Positions 7,621 to 16,497 are shown, counted from the stretch's first letter. The stretch: 24,465 nt of DNA from an uncultured Bacteroidaceae bacterium (GCA_904502185.1 CAJGDX010000025.1:1-24465); one strand, 5' to 3'. Numbers and translations: made by a program. The notes: a model not told the origin generated them from the sequence alone.

Positions 7621-8958
7621 TTATTTGCAAAGTGAGCATCCCTGGCAACGGTTAAGTTCGCCACGGAAACGTTTTTCTACCAAAATGTGGAGTCTTTCGC
7701 GCAATGCGTCGAGCTTTATTGCATCTATAACCTCTCCGGCAAAAGCGAACATCAACAGATGGCAAGCCTCGTCGGCAGGTATTCCACGCTGACGCATATA
7801 GAAGAGCGCATTCTCGTCGAGCTGACCGACAGTGGAGCCATGGCCACACTTGACGTCGTCGGCATATATTTCGAGCTGAGGCTGAGCATACATACGGGCG
7901 CTCTTCGCAAGGCAGAGGTTACGGTTAGTCTGCTGCGAAGCAGTATGTTGCGCATCCTTGCGTATGAGCATCTTACCCACAAACACACCTTTCGACTCAT
8001 CATCGAGGATATATTTATACAGTTCATTGCTGTTGCAGCGTCCTACCACATGGTCGACAACAGTATTGTTCTCTATATGCTGTTTCTTGTCAGATATTGC
8101 AAGTCCGTTCATATTCACCTCTGCACCCTCGCCCACAAGCGACACATTTACACTGTTGCGCGTAACACCATTCGTCAAAGTCACGTTTGTATGGTTGAAG
8201 CGACTGTCTGCCTCCTGACGTACAAACAGCTGTGAAAGACGTATATTTTCGTTCTGTGTCTCTTCAAGTTCGTAGAGATCGAGACGCGCGCCGCGACCAA
8301 TGAAAATCTCCACCACCTGTACCGACAGAGATTTTATCTTCTCCACCGTATGGTCACAAACAAGCATAGAGGCCTGGGCGCCCTCTTCAAGTACTATAAG
8401 CAGTCGACGATTGGAGAGCAGTTCCACATTTGTACGCAACACATTCATCAGCTGAATGGTTGTGTCCACCTGCGTATTGCGTGGAATGTAGAGCAGAAGA
8501 CCATCCTGCACGAATGTTGTATTGAACTGCGCAACACCATCGCCATTCTGCGCAAGAGCATTGTAGTATGGAGCGAGAAGTTCGGGGCGCTTGGCTGCAA
8601 CACTGTTCAGGCTGCCGAGAATGACACCTTCGGGCAGTTTGCTCTCCTCAGTGCGTGCAAGATATGTATCGTTTACAATGTACTCCTGATGTGTATGCAG
8701 ATTGGGAACGTCGCACGAAAAAATTTCGCGCGGATTTATTGCCGCATCCACACGTCCGAGATTCATTCCATAATTCTCGGCCAAAATGGGAAGTATGTCG
8801 GTATATCTATACTCCTCTTCGTCCTTGGTGGGGAAGCCAATTGCCTTGAATGAGGTATAGGCCTTAGCGCGGGCTTTGTTCAAAAGCGGAGCGCACGGCT
8901 CTTCTATGAGGCTTCTATTCTGGTCGAAAAGTTCAATATATTCCTGTTCGTTACTCAT
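7621..8958 (-). CDS. sufD: Fe-S cluster assembly protein SufD
   Basis: Subunit of the SufBC2D scaffold on which Fe-S clusters are built. From the ATG at 8958 (MSNEQEYIELFD) the product is 445 residues. An open extension to 9024 would overlap sufC by more than 50 bp and is not favoured. The N-terminal helical part (about 1-60) is followed by the right-handed parallel beta-helix core typical of SufB/SufD. In the C-terminal part, H373 in VKCGHGSTVGQLDENALFY aligns by motif with the conserved SufD histidine, and the RGIPADEACHLLMFAFAGEV helix region follows. The extreme C terminus carries C438-x2-C441-x2-C444 (RCQGCSLCK), absent from the E. coli protein as I recall it. sufC stops 10 bp upstream, with tandem TAA stops. 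Confidence 0.93.
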   Translation of the reverse strand: MSNEQEYIELFDQNRSLIEEPCAPLLNKARAKAYTSFKAIGFPTKDEEEYRYTDILPILAENYGMNLGRVDAAINPREIFSCDVPNLHTHQEYIVNDTYLARTEESKLPEGVILGSLNSVAAKRPELLAPYYNALAQNGDGVAQFNTTFVQDGLLLYIPRNTQVDTTIQLMNVLRTNVELLSNRRLLIVLEEGAQASMLVCDHTVEKIKSLSVQVVEIFIGRGARLDLYELEETQNENIRLSQLFVRQEADSRFNHTNVTLTNGVTRNSVNVSLVGEGAEVNMNGLAISDKKQHIENNTVVDHVVGRCNSNELYKYILDDESKGVFVGKMLIRKDAQHTASQQTNRNLCLAKSARMYAQPQLEIYADDVKCGHGSTVGQLDENALFYMRQRGIPADEACHLLMFAFAGEVIDAIKLDALRERLHILVEKRFRGELNRCQGCSLCK

Positions 8959-8968
8959 AAAAGGCTTA

Positions 8969-9727
8969 TTAGGGATTCTCGTTTTTAATCCAGTCGTATC
9001 CTCTCTCTTCAAGTTCAAGTGCAAGTTCGGGACCCGCAGTCTTCACTATGCGACCGTTGTAAAGCACATGTACAATGTCGGGCTTGATGTAGTCGAGCAG
9101 ACGCTGATAGTGTGTGATAACAAGAGTCGAAGTGTCGGGACGCTTAAGTTTGTTTACACCATCGGCAACTATACGCAGCGCATCGATGTCGAGACCTGAA
9201 TCGGTCTCGTCAAGTATGCTGAGCGACGGTTCAAGCATTGCCATCTGGAATATTTCGTTGCGTTTTTTCTCGCCTCCACTGAATCCCTCGTTCACCGAGC
9301 GGTTGGCCAATTTGCTGTCGAGGTTGACAAGAGCGCGTTTCTCGCGCATCAGTTTGAGAAAATCGCCTGCAGGCATTGCCTGTTCGCCATTATACTTGCG
9401 ACGGGCATTGATGGCAGCACGCATAAAGTTTGTCATGCTTACTCCTGCTATCTCCACCGGATACTGGAACGAAAGGAATATTCCTTCGTGGCTTCTATCC
9501 TCGGGTGAGAGGGCAAGCAGGTCCTTACCTTTATATATAACTTCACCCTCTGTTACTGTGTAGGCAGGATGACCGACAAGCACATTGCTGAGTGTACTTT
9601 TTCCCGAACCATTAGGGCCCATAATAGCATGAACCTCACCGGGTTTAACTGTCAGATTTATACCTTTTAATATCTCTTTTCCTTCGATGGTAGCGTGAAG
9701 GTTCTTTATTTCTATCAGATTCTCCAT
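8969..9727 (-). CDS. sufC: Fe-S cluster assembly ATPase SufC
   Basis: ABC-type ATPase that drives conformational change in the SufBC2D complex in the cytoplasm. Its 252 residues hold a single nucleotide-binding domain and no membrane segment. It shows Walker A at 37-45 (GPNGSGKST), a Q-loop region in LSFQYP (85-90), the ABC signature SGGEKKR at 150-156, Walker B ending ILDETDSGLD (171-180; D173, E174) and the switch H206 in LVITHYQRL. The SufC-typical spacing of SGGEKKRNEIFQM and LDETDSGLDIDAL separates it from transport ABC proteins. It lies 13 bp after sufB and 10 bp before sufD. Confidence 0.97.
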   Translation of the reverse strand: MENLIEIKNLHATIEGKEILKGINLTVKPGEVHAIMGPNGSGKSTLSNVLVGHPAYTVTEGEVIYKGKDLLALSPEDRSHEGIFLSFQYPVEIAGVSMTNFMRAAINARRKYNGEQAMPAGDFLKLMREKRALVNLDSKLANRSVNEGFSGGEKKRNEIFQMAMLEPSLSILDETDSGLDIDALRIVADGVNKLKRPDTSTLVITHYQRLLDYIKPDIVHVLYNGRIVKTAGPELALELEERGYDWIKNENP

Positions 9728-9740
9728 TGCTGTGTGATTT

Positions 9741-11186
9741 TTATCCTACTGAGCCTTCGAGTGAAACGCTCAACAATTTTTGTGCCTCTATGGCAAACTC
9801 CATAGGCAGTTTGTTAAGTACCTCCTTTGCATAACCGTTGACAATAAGACCTATTGCCTCTTCAGTATCTATGCCTCGCTGATTGCAGTAGAACAGTTGC
9901 TCTTCTGAAATTTTCGATGTTGTTGCCTCATGTTCAATGATGGCACTCTCGTTGTGAATATCCATATATGGGAATGTGTGCGCTCCACACTTGCTGCCCA
10001 GCAGCAAAGAGTCGCATTGGCTGTAATTGCGGGCATTGTCGGCATTTTTCGCCACACGCACAAGTCCTCTGTACGAGTTCTGGCTCTGTCCCGCAGAAAT
10101 ACCCTTGCTGATGATAGTGCTGCGACAATTCTTTCCCAAATGTATCATTTTTGTGCCGGTGTCGGCCTGCTGGAAATTGTTTGTCAGTGCCACTGAGTAG
10201 AACTCACCTTGCGAATTGTCGCCACGAAGCACACAACTGGGATATTTCCATGTGATAGCCGAACCTGTCTCAACCTGCGTCCACGACAGTTTGCTGTTGG
10301 TTCCGCGACACTCGCCACGCTTGGTCACAAAGTTGTATATACCACCCTTACCTTGAGCATCACCCGGATACCAGTTCTGAACAGTGCTGTATTTCACCTC
10401 GGCATTGTTGCAGACAACAATTTCCACTATGGCAGCATGCAGCTGATTCTCGTCACGCATGGGAGCTGTACATCCCTCAAGATACGACACATAGCTGTCG
10501 TCGTCGGCAACGATAAGTGTACGCTCGAACTGACCGGTCTGCGCTGCATTTATACGGAAATATGTGGAGAGTTCCATGGGACAGCGGACACCTTTGGGTA
10601 TATACACAAACGAACCGTCGCTGAAGACTGCCGAGTTCAGGGCCGCAAAGAAATTGTCGCGGTAGTTCACCACCGAACCAAGATATTTCTGTACGAGGTC
10701 GGGGTACTCCTGAACAGCCTCACCCATTGAGCAGAAGATTATACCCTTCTCGCGCAACTCCTCTTTGAAGGTAGTCTTTACCGACACCGAGTCGAACACA
10801 GCATCAACAGCTGTGTTGCTAAGCGCCAGACGCTCTTCGAGAGGAATACCCAACTTATCGAAAGTCTTCATAAGTTCAGGGTCAATCTCCTTATTCTCGT
10901 TTTTCTTCTTTTTCAGAGGATCGGCGTAATAGGATATTGCCTGATAGTCGATGGGCGGGATATTCAGATGCGCCCAATCGGGCATTTCCAACGTCAGCCA
11001 ATATCTATATGCTTGCAATCGGAACTCAAGCAACCATTCAGGCTCATTCTTCTTCGAAGAGATTAATCTGATGACATCCTCGTTGAGTCCCTTTTCGATT
11101 ATTTCAGTATTGACATTGCTGATAAAGCCATATTTATATGCCTTGTCAGCAATCTTTTTGAATATATTATTGTTACTCTTTTTCAT
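9741..11186 (-). CDS. sufB: Fe-S cluster assembly protein SufB
   Basis: Main scaffold subunit of SufBC2D; it receives persulfide sulfur from SufS and holds the nascent cluster. The 481-residue length is standard. Conserved stretches include SVVNYRDNFFAALNSAVFSD, VYIPKGVRCPMELSTYFRI and SYLEGCTAPMRDENQLHAA. C239 (EGCTAP) and C400 (LLGSKCGAHTFPY) occupy the positions of the sulfur-accepting and cluster-ligand cysteines known in E. coli SufB, with an acidic E419 in IIEHEATTS nearby. Its ATG overlaps the last 14 bp of cvpA (ATGAAAAAGAGTAA), which suggests translational coupling. It is the first suf gene in the string, with no separate promoter evident. Confidence 0.97.
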   Translation of the reverse strand: MKKSNNNIFKKIADKAYKYGFISNVNTEIIEKGLNEDVIRLISSKKNEPEWLLEFRLQAYRYWLTLEMPDWAHLNIPPIDYQAISYYADPLKKKKNENKEIDPELMKTFDKLGIPLEERLALSNTAVDAVFDSVSVKTTFKEELREKGIIFCSMGEAVQEYPDLVQKYLGSVVNYRDNFFAALNSAVFSDGSFVYIPKGVRCPMELSTYFRINAAQTGQFERTLIVADDDSYVSYLEGCTAPMRDENQLHAAIVEIVVCNNAEVKYSTVQNWYPGDAQGKGGIYNFVTKRGECRGTNSKLSWTQVETGSAITWKYPSCVLRGDNSQGEFYSVALTNNFQQADTGTKMIHLGKNCRSTIISKGISAGQSQNSYRGLVRVAKNADNARNYSQCDSLLLGSKCGAHTFPYMDIHNESAIIEHEATTSKISEEQLFYCNQRGIDTEEAIGLIVNGYAKEVLNKLPMEFAIEAQKLLSVSLEGSVG

Positions 11187-11670
11187 GAATCTCTTTTTTC
11201 ACCTCGTCGATGATTGTAACGGAGACTTTACGCATCGGTCTATATAACATCGAATTTTCTTGTGATGTTTTACCGAAAAGCTCATTATTTTCGTCTATCG
11301 TATCTATCAATGAAACCGCACCTACAAAAAAGAATGTAGTGATTACACCTGTGAGCAGTCCACCCAATATTCTATCGGCAAAGCCAAGGAATATAAGATT
11401 AAAGAACCATTTCAGCAGCATACCTATCAGTTTGAATATCAGCATCACTAATAAAAGCACCGAAACAAAACCGATAATATTGCACACTACCATCCCCCAC
11501 CCGGTTAACTGACAGAGCTTTGCTCCGGCCGGTCCGTAGAATAAGATAGCTTGGAGCAGGCCTATAATTACACCTGCTCCAAATGATAGTTGCTTTATTA
11601 TTCCTTTGTAGTATCCGAAAGCGAATCCCAATCCGACGGCTACCACAAAGATAATATCCAATGTATTCAT
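11173..11670 (-). CDS. CvpA family inner-membrane protein
   Basis: A 165-residue polytopic membrane protein with about four helices (roughly residues 4-20, 27-46, 60-88 and 100-122). The N-terminal pattern NTLDIIFVVAVGLGFAFGYY-KG is characteristic of the CvpA/colicin V production family, as is the Gly-rich FADRILGGLLTGVITTFF segment. Members in Enterobacteria are needed for colicin V export and envelope stress tolerance; the biochemical role is unclear. It lies between infB (4 bp) and sufB (14-bp overlap), so its expression is tied to theirs. A role in cluster assembly is only a guess from position. Confidence 0.85.
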   Translation of the reverse strand: MNTLDIIFVVAVGLGFAFGYYKGIIKQLSFGAGVIIGLLQAILFYGPAGAKLCQLTGWGMVVCNIIGFVSVLLLVMLIFKLIGMLLKWFFNLIFLGFADRILGGLLTGVITTFFFVGAVSLIDTIDENNELFGKTSQENSMLYRPMRKVSVTIIDEVKKEIHEKE

Positions 11671-11674
11671 CTAA

Positions 11675-14563
11675 TTAAAGCTTTTGCTTTACTTCAATCT
11701 CAACAAATGTCTCTATAATGTCACCAACCTTAATATCGTCATTACCATTAAGGCTGATACCACATTCATAATTTACGTTCACCTCTTTAACATCGTCCTT
11801 GAAGCGTTTGAGAGCAGCAAGACCGCCGGTGAATATTACGATACCGTCGCGGATAAGACGTGCACGATCAGTACGTTTCACCTTACCTTCACGCACGATA
11901 CATCCGGCAACAGTTCCCACCTTGCTGATGTGGAATGTTTCACGCACCTCGATGGTAGATGTAACCTCCTCCTTGAGTACGGGAGCAAGCATACCCTCCA
12001 TTGCGGCCTTAACCTCTTCGATGGCATCGTAGATGATTGAGTAGAGGCGGATATCCACACCATCCTGCTCGGCAAGTTTGCGGGCGGTAACCGAAGGACG
12101 AACCTGGAAGCCCACGATGATGGCATCCGAAGCCGCAGCAAGGCTTACGTCCGATTCTGAAATCTGTCCCACTGCCTTGTGTATAACGTTCACCTGGATA
12201 GTCTCTGTAGAGAGCTTTATCAATGAGTCGCTAAGTGCCTCGATAGAACCATCCACGTCACCCTTCACAATGATGTTCAATGTCTGGAAGTTTCCAAGTG
12301 CTATGCGGCGTCCAACCTCGTCGAGAGTAAGCATTTTCTGAGTACGGAGACCCTGTTCGCGCTGCAACTGCTCGCGTTTACCGGTAATCTCACGCGCCTC
12401 GCGCTCGCTGTCAACAATGTTGAATATATCACCGGCAGCAGGTGCGCCATTGAGTCCGAGAATAAGTGCAGGCTCGGCAGGACGTACCTGTTTGATACGC
12501 TGGTTACGCTCGTTGAAGATAGCTTTAACCTTACCCCACTGAGTTCCGGCAACCACAATGTCACCCACGTTGAGTGTACCATTCTGTACAAGTACTGTTG
12601 CAACGTAACCGCGACCCTTGTCGAGTGTAGACTCGATAACCGAGCCGACAGCCTTACGTTCGGGGTTGGCTTTCAGTTCGAGCAACTCAGCCTCGAGCAA
12701 CACCTTCTCCATAAGTTCAGACACTCCAAGACCCTTCTTTGCAGAAATGTCCTGTGACTGGTATTTTCCACCCCAGTCCTCGACAAGAAGGTTCATGTTT
12801 GCAAGCTCCTCCTTAATGCGGTTGGGGTCGGCACTGGGTTTATCAACCTTGTTGATGGCAAATACGATGGGTACACCTGCAGCCATAGCGTGGTTGATAG
12901 CCTCCTTTGTCTGGGGCATCACATTGTCGTCGGCAGCAATGATGATGATGGCAATATCGGTGATTTTCGCACCACGAGCACGCATCGCTGTAAACGCCTC
13001 GTGACCGGGGGTGTCGAGGAATGTAATGCGCTTGCCATTCTCCATTTTCACATTGTATGCACCAATATGCTGTGTAATACCTCCGGCCTCACCGGCAATG
13101 ACATTCGACTTACGTATGTAGTCAAGCAACGATGTCTTTCCGTGGTCTACGTGTCCCATCACAGTGATGATGGGTGCGCGGGGAACAAGGTTCTCTTCGT
13201 CATCGGTATCCTCTGCAATGGCATGAGTAACCTCTGCACTTACATATTCTGTTGAGTAACCGAACTCCTCTGCCACGATATTGATGGTTTCAGCATCGAG
13301 ACGCTGGTTGATAGAAACCATGATGCCTATGCTCATACAGGTAGCAATAACCTGTGTCACCGAAATATTCATCATGCTTGCAAGTTCGTTGGCTGTCACA
13401 AATTCTGTCAGCTTCAGAACCTTGCTCTGCTGCATTTCGTCATTCTCTATCTGCTGCTGGCGTTCGGCAGCAAGTTCGCGTTTCTCTTTACGATATTTTG
13501 CAGCTTTACCCTTACCACGGTTGGTGAGACGCTCGAGTGTCTCTTTTATCTGCTTTGAAACATCCTCATCGTTTACCTCGCTCTTGTCGTAGCGTTTGTG
13601 CTGACGGTCACGGTCTTTGCGGCTGCCTTTAGAGGCATTGTCCTTGTTACTCTGGTTTTTGCCGCCACCCTGCCAAGCAGGCTCCTGAGGCTGTGAGTTT
13701 TTATTGTCCTGAACAGCGTCGATATTTACGCGCTGATTACCGATGCGCGCACGCTTTTTCTTCTTGTCGGCATTTTCGCCTCCATTGCCGGGACGATTGT
13801 TGTCCTTAGCCTGTTTACGCTGCTCTTCGCGCTGTTTGTCCTTCTCTTCACGCTCTTTGCGTTTCTCCTCTTTGCTCTTTTTCTTGGGACGGGTAGACTG
13901 GTTCAAGGTTGAAAGGTCAATCTTGCCCACGATATTCAATTTAAGTTTGATGTCACCCACCTGTGTCAATTTGGGAGCATCAGCCGCCTTAGAAGCATCG
14001 TCGCCATCGACAGCAACCGCCTCTACCTGAGGAGCAGGAACCTCCTGAGGCTGGGGTGCAGGAGCCACTGTCGGCTCTACATTCACAACCTTTTCGGGAG
14101 CAGCAGGCTTAACCTCGGGCTGACGAGGTTTCTCCTTGTCTTTTGAAAATTTGTCCTTTTTCTTTGCAGCTGCAGGAATCGATCTCTGATTAAGTGCATC
14201 AAGATCGATACGGTTGACAACCTTTATCTTGGACACATTGCTCTGAGGCTCTGCAGGTTTAATTTCCTCTGTCTCCTTTGCAACAGGCTTAGCTGCAGGC
14301 TGTTCTTCAACCTTCTCTTCAGCGTTGTCAATGGATACGCTCTTGGCCTTCTCCTTATTCTGACGCTCCTGTCTGAATTTGTCCGACTGAATACGAAGAT
14401 TCTTATCGGTACTGAATTCTTTAATCAGCAGGTTATAACCCTCCTCGGGAACTACCGCATTGGGGTTCTCTTCTATTTCAAAGTTGTTCTTTTGCAGGAA
14501 TTCGACTATAGTCGAAAGTCCCACATTCAATTCTTTCTGTACTTTATTTAATCTGATCTTCAT
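11675..14563 (-). CDS. infB: Translation initiation factor IF-2
   Basis: GTPase that brings initiator fMet-tRNA to the 30S subunit and promotes subunit joining. At 962 residues it is a long IF-2. An N-terminal IF2N domain (1-55, MKIRLNKVQKELNVGLSTIV) is followed by a long charged Lys/Glu/Pro/Gln-rich linker (about 60-375). A second N2-type domain follows (about 385-445, LTEFVTANELASMMNISVTQ). The G domain has G1 GHVDHGKT at 470-477, G3 DTPGH at 517-521 and G4 NKVD at 571-574. Domains II to IV follow, including the fMet-tRNA-binding C-terminal barrel. It sits 26 bp after nusA and 4 bp before cvpA. The variable linker is normal for the family and not a sign of fusion. Confidence 0.98.
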   Translation of the reverse strand: MKIRLNKVQKELNVGLSTIVEFLQKNNFEIEENPNAVVPEEGYNLLIKEFSTDKNLRIQSDKFRQERQNKEKAKSVSIDNAEEKVEEQPAAKPVAKETEEIKPAEPQSNVSKIKVVNRIDLDALNQRSIPAAAKKKDKFSKDKEKPRQPEVKPAAPEKVVNVEPTVAPAPQPQEVPAPQVEAVAVDGDDASKAADAPKLTQVGDIKLKLNIVGKIDLSTLNQSTRPKKKSKEEKRKEREEKDKQREEQRKQAKDNNRPGNGGENADKKKKRARIGNQRVNIDAVQDNKNSQPQEPAWQGGGKNQSNKDNASKGSRKDRDRQHKRYDKSEVNDEDVSKQIKETLERLTNRGKGKAAKYRKEKRELAAERQQQIENDEMQQSKVLKLTEFVTANELASMMNISVTQVIATCMSIGIMVSINQRLDAETINIVAEEFGYSTEYVSAEVTHAIAEDTDDEENLVPRAPIITVMGHVDHGKTSLLDYIRKSNVIAGEAGGITQHIGAYNVKMENGKRITFLDTPGHEAFTAMRARGAKITDIAIIIIAADDNVMPQTKEAINHAMAAGVPIVFAINKVDKPSADPNRIKEELANMNLLVEDWGGKYQSQDISAKKGLGVSELMEKVLLEAELLELKANPERKAVGSVIESTLDKGRGYVATVLVQNGTLNVGDIVVAGTQWGKVKAIFNERNQRIKQVRPAEPALILGLNGAPAAGDIFNIVDSEREAREITGKREQLQREQGLRTQKMLTLDEVGRRIALGNFQTLNIIVKGDVDGSIEALSDSLIKLSTETIQVNVIHKAVGQISESDVSLAAASDAIIVGFQVRPSVTARKLAEQDGVDIRLYSIIYDAIEEVKAAMEGMLAPVLKEEVTSTIEVRETFHISKVGTVAGCIVREGKVKRTDRARLIRDGIVIFTGGLAALKRFKDDVKEVNVNYECGISLNGNDDIKVGDIIETFVEIEVKQKL

Positions 14564-14589
14564 TCGTCGGTTTTCTTTTTAAATTTCTC

Positions 14590-15873
14590 TTACTCTGCAC
14601 TCTCTTCATCTGCACTTTCATTATCATCCTCGAATTCTGCTTTCAGCACACCGAGCAAATGGTCTACTGTATCCTCCTCAAGATCGGCCTTCTCGATAAG
14701 AACCTCACGGGGTGCGCGAAGTACAGCCTTGGCTGTGTCGAAGCCCAATTTCTTGATGGCATTGATTACCCACTCGTCAATCTCATCTGTAAACTCATCG
14801 AGGTAAATATCATCTTCCTGTACATCATTCTCGCGATATACGTCGATGGTGTACTCTGTGAGCATACTTGCAAGTTTGATATTCAATCCATTCTTACCGA
14901 TAGCAAGTGACACCTCTTCGGGTTTCAAGTATACATCTGCGGTACGTTTCTCGTCATCGAGATGCAGATTAAATACTTTCGCAGGGCTGAGTGCGCGTTT
15001 GATGAAAAGTTCGATGTTTGAAGTGTAGTTGATAACATCGATATTTTCGTTTCTGAGTTCGCGTACAATACCGTGGATACGTGAACCTTTCACACCCACA
15101 CATGCACCTACGGGATCGATGCGGTCGTCGTATGATTCAACTGCTATCTTGGCACGCTCTCCGGGGATACGTGCAATTTTCTTAATTGTTATCAGACCGT
15201 CGTTGATTTCGGGAACCTCAAGTTCGAAAAGACGCTGGAGGAACACGGGTGAAGTACGGCTGAGAATGATTTTGGGATTGTTGTTCTGATTGTCGACACG
15301 AGCCACAACAGCACGTACTACCTCGCCCTTGCGATAGAAATCAGAAGGTATCTGCTCGCTTTTGGGAAGTATCAACTCATTGCCTTCGTCGTCGATAAGA
15401 AGAATCTCTTTCTTCCAGATCTGATAAACCTCAGCACTTACAATCTGACCTACTCTTTCGGTATACTTGTTGTAGAGGCTGTCTTTTTCAAGTTCCAAAA
15501 TCTTAGATGCCAATGTCTGACGGAGGTTCAGAATCATACGGCGTCCAAACTCGGCAAATTTGATAATTTCACTAACCTCTTCTCCCTCTTCGAATGAATC
15601 GTCGATTCTCTGCGCCTCGGTAAGAGAAATTTCAAGGTTGTCATCCTGTACCTGGTCATCGGCAACAACAATACGACGACGCTGTATCTCAAGATCGCCG
15701 CGATCGGGGTTGACAATTACCGAGTAGTTCTCATCGGTTCCATACATATTTATCAATACTTTACGGAAGCTCTCTTCGAGAACGCTGATCATAGTTGTAC
15801 GGTCGATGTTTTTCGACTCTTTGAACTCCTGAAATGTATCAAGGAGATTGATGGTTTCCTCTTTCTTTGCCAT
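14590..15873 (-). CDS. nusA: Transcription termination/antitermination protein NusA
   Basis: Binds RNA polymerase and nascent RNA and modulates pausing, termination and antitermination. The 427 residues give the N-terminal polymerase-binding domain (about 1-130), an S1 domain (about 140-205, VGQIVSAEVYQIWKKEILLI), KH1 (about 235-300, GACVGVKGSRIHGIVRELR) and KH2 (about 310-347, VSLAIGKNGLNIKLAS). An acidic tail follows (about 412-427). The E. coli-type duplicated acidic repeats are absent, as in most non-proteobacterial NusA, although residues 355-410 contain a short helix-hairpin-like segment. Its ATG lies 1 bp beyond the rimP stop, so the two are surely co-transcribed. NusA autoregulation of this operon is known in E. 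coli; here the rimP leader hairpin would be the natural target. Confidence 0.97.
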   Translation of the reverse strand: MAKKEETINLLDTFQEFKESKNIDRTTMISVLEESFRKVLINMYGTDENYSVIVNPDRGDLEIQRRRIVVADDQVQDDNLEISLTEAQRIDDSFEEGEEVSEIIKFAEFGRRMILNLRQTLASKILELEKDSLYNKYTERVGQIVSAEVYQIWKKEILLIDDEGNELILPKSEQIPSDFYRKGEVVRAVVARVDNQNNNPKIILSRTSPVFLQRLFELEVPEINDGLITIKKIARIPGERAKIAVESYDDRIDPVGACVGVKGSRIHGIVRELRNENIDVINYTSNIELFIKRALSPAKVFNLHLDDEKRTADVYLKPEEVSLAIGKNGLNIKLASMLTEYTIDVYRENDVQEDDIYLDEFTDEIDEWVINAIKKLGFDTAKAVLRAPREVLIEKADLEEDTVDHLLGVLKAEFEDDNESADEESAE

Positions 15874-15874
15874 T

Positions 15875-16342
15875 TTATTTGAATTTTATTATATACTTTG
15901 TGTATTTTACTTCGTCGAATGTGAAATTCAAATCCACTTCGACAAGTTGAGGACGTTTGGCACCCTCTAACTTTTCCTTTTTGCTGACAGTAAGCACGAA
16001 GCTGTCCTCAAGCACCGACTTAAGGATGCCTTTATATTTTTTGCCATCCTTGCCCAGTACTTCAACCTCGAGTCCGATGTGGTTTCTGTACTGCTGTACC
16101 ACTTTGAACGGTTGTCCAAGACCGGCAGAACCCACCTCCAGCTCATAATCCTCACTATCGCGACTAAGCCCCGATTCGATGTGACGGCTAAGTTCGGCGC
16201 AATCCTCTATCCATACGCCTTCGGCATGATCTATTTCCACTGTAATCTTGTCGTCCTTGCTTATAACAACGTCCACCAAGAAATACTCTTTGTCGGCGAG
16301 CCACTCTTCGGCAAGCTCCATTACCTTTTGTCTGTCAATCAT
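15875..16342 (-). CDS. rimP: Ribosome maturation factor RimP
   Basis: Needed for late maturation of the 30S subunit. The 155-residue product has the two RimP domains. The N-terminal alpha/beta domain (about 1-80) contains CAELSRHIESGLSRDSEDYE followed by LEVGSAGLGQPF, where the family has the SSPGLxRPL motif. The C-terminal SH3-like barrel (about 85-155) contains GKKYKGILKSVLED. The usual SPG is replaced by SAG, a mild departure. It is the first gene of the nine-gene minus-strand string. The upstream region carries a near-ideal promoter and a terminator-like hairpin. No Shine-Dalgarno precedes the ATG. Confidence 0.95.
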   Translation of the reverse strand: MIDRQKVMELAEEWLADKEYFLVDVVISKDDKITVEIDHAEGVWIEDCAELSRHIESGLSRDSEDYELEVGSAGLGQPFKVVQQYRNHIGLEVEVLGKDGKKYKGILKSVLEDSFVLTVSKKEKLEGAKRPQLVEVDLNFTFDEVKYTKYIIKFK

Positions 16343-16379
16343 ATAAGGTTATATTGTTTGTTGAATTGTGTCTACTGAT

Positions 16380-16410
16380 AAAAAAAAGAAGAGGGGCTGT
16401 TCAGCCCCTC
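16380..16410 (-). terminator. Terminator-like hairpin in the rimP leader (attenuator, or asmA terminator)
   Basis: On the minus strand a perfect 9-bp GC-rich stem (gaggggctg with its complement, 2-base centre, 16391-16410) is followed by TTC and eight T residues (16380-16390). Read from the promoter at 16431-16462, it lies in the 5' leader, about 48 bp before the rimP ATG. It could equally end transcripts arriving from the AsmA-like gene, whose stop is at 16498. Both uses may hold at once. Confidence 0.75.
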
Positions 16411-16430
16411 AATCTTCATCTAATTCACTG

Positions 16431-16462
16431 CAAAGATACAAACATTATATCTTATAACCAAA
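16431..16462 (-). promoter_or_regulatory. Bacteroidetes-type promoter of the rimP-nusA-infB-cvpA-suf-rnhB operon
   Basis: On the minus strand TTTG (16459-16462) is followed by exactly 20 bases and then TATCTTTG (16431-16438), an essentially perfect -33/-7 pair. The start of transcription would fall near 16424, giving a leader of about 80 nt. The promoter lies between the asmA-like stop and the leader hairpin. Confidence 0.75.
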
Positions 16463-16497
16463 TATATAAGAATGTTTTTCACTTACATATTGGTATA

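Noticed and set aside
7617..7664. Upstream start for sufS (16 extra codons)
   Set aside because: It would overlap the sufD coding end, and homology begins at MYDINEIRKEFP, 4 bp after the sufD stop.
8959..9024. Upstream start for sufD (22 extra codons)
   Set aside because: It would overlap sufC by more than 50 bp and lacks family-like sequence. The ATG at 8958 lies 10 bp after the sufC stop.
11684..14030. Several plus-strand frames of 77-128 codons antisense to infB
   Set aside because: infB is unambiguous, and its regular codon bias keeps antisense frames open. None carries a recognisable domain or promoter.
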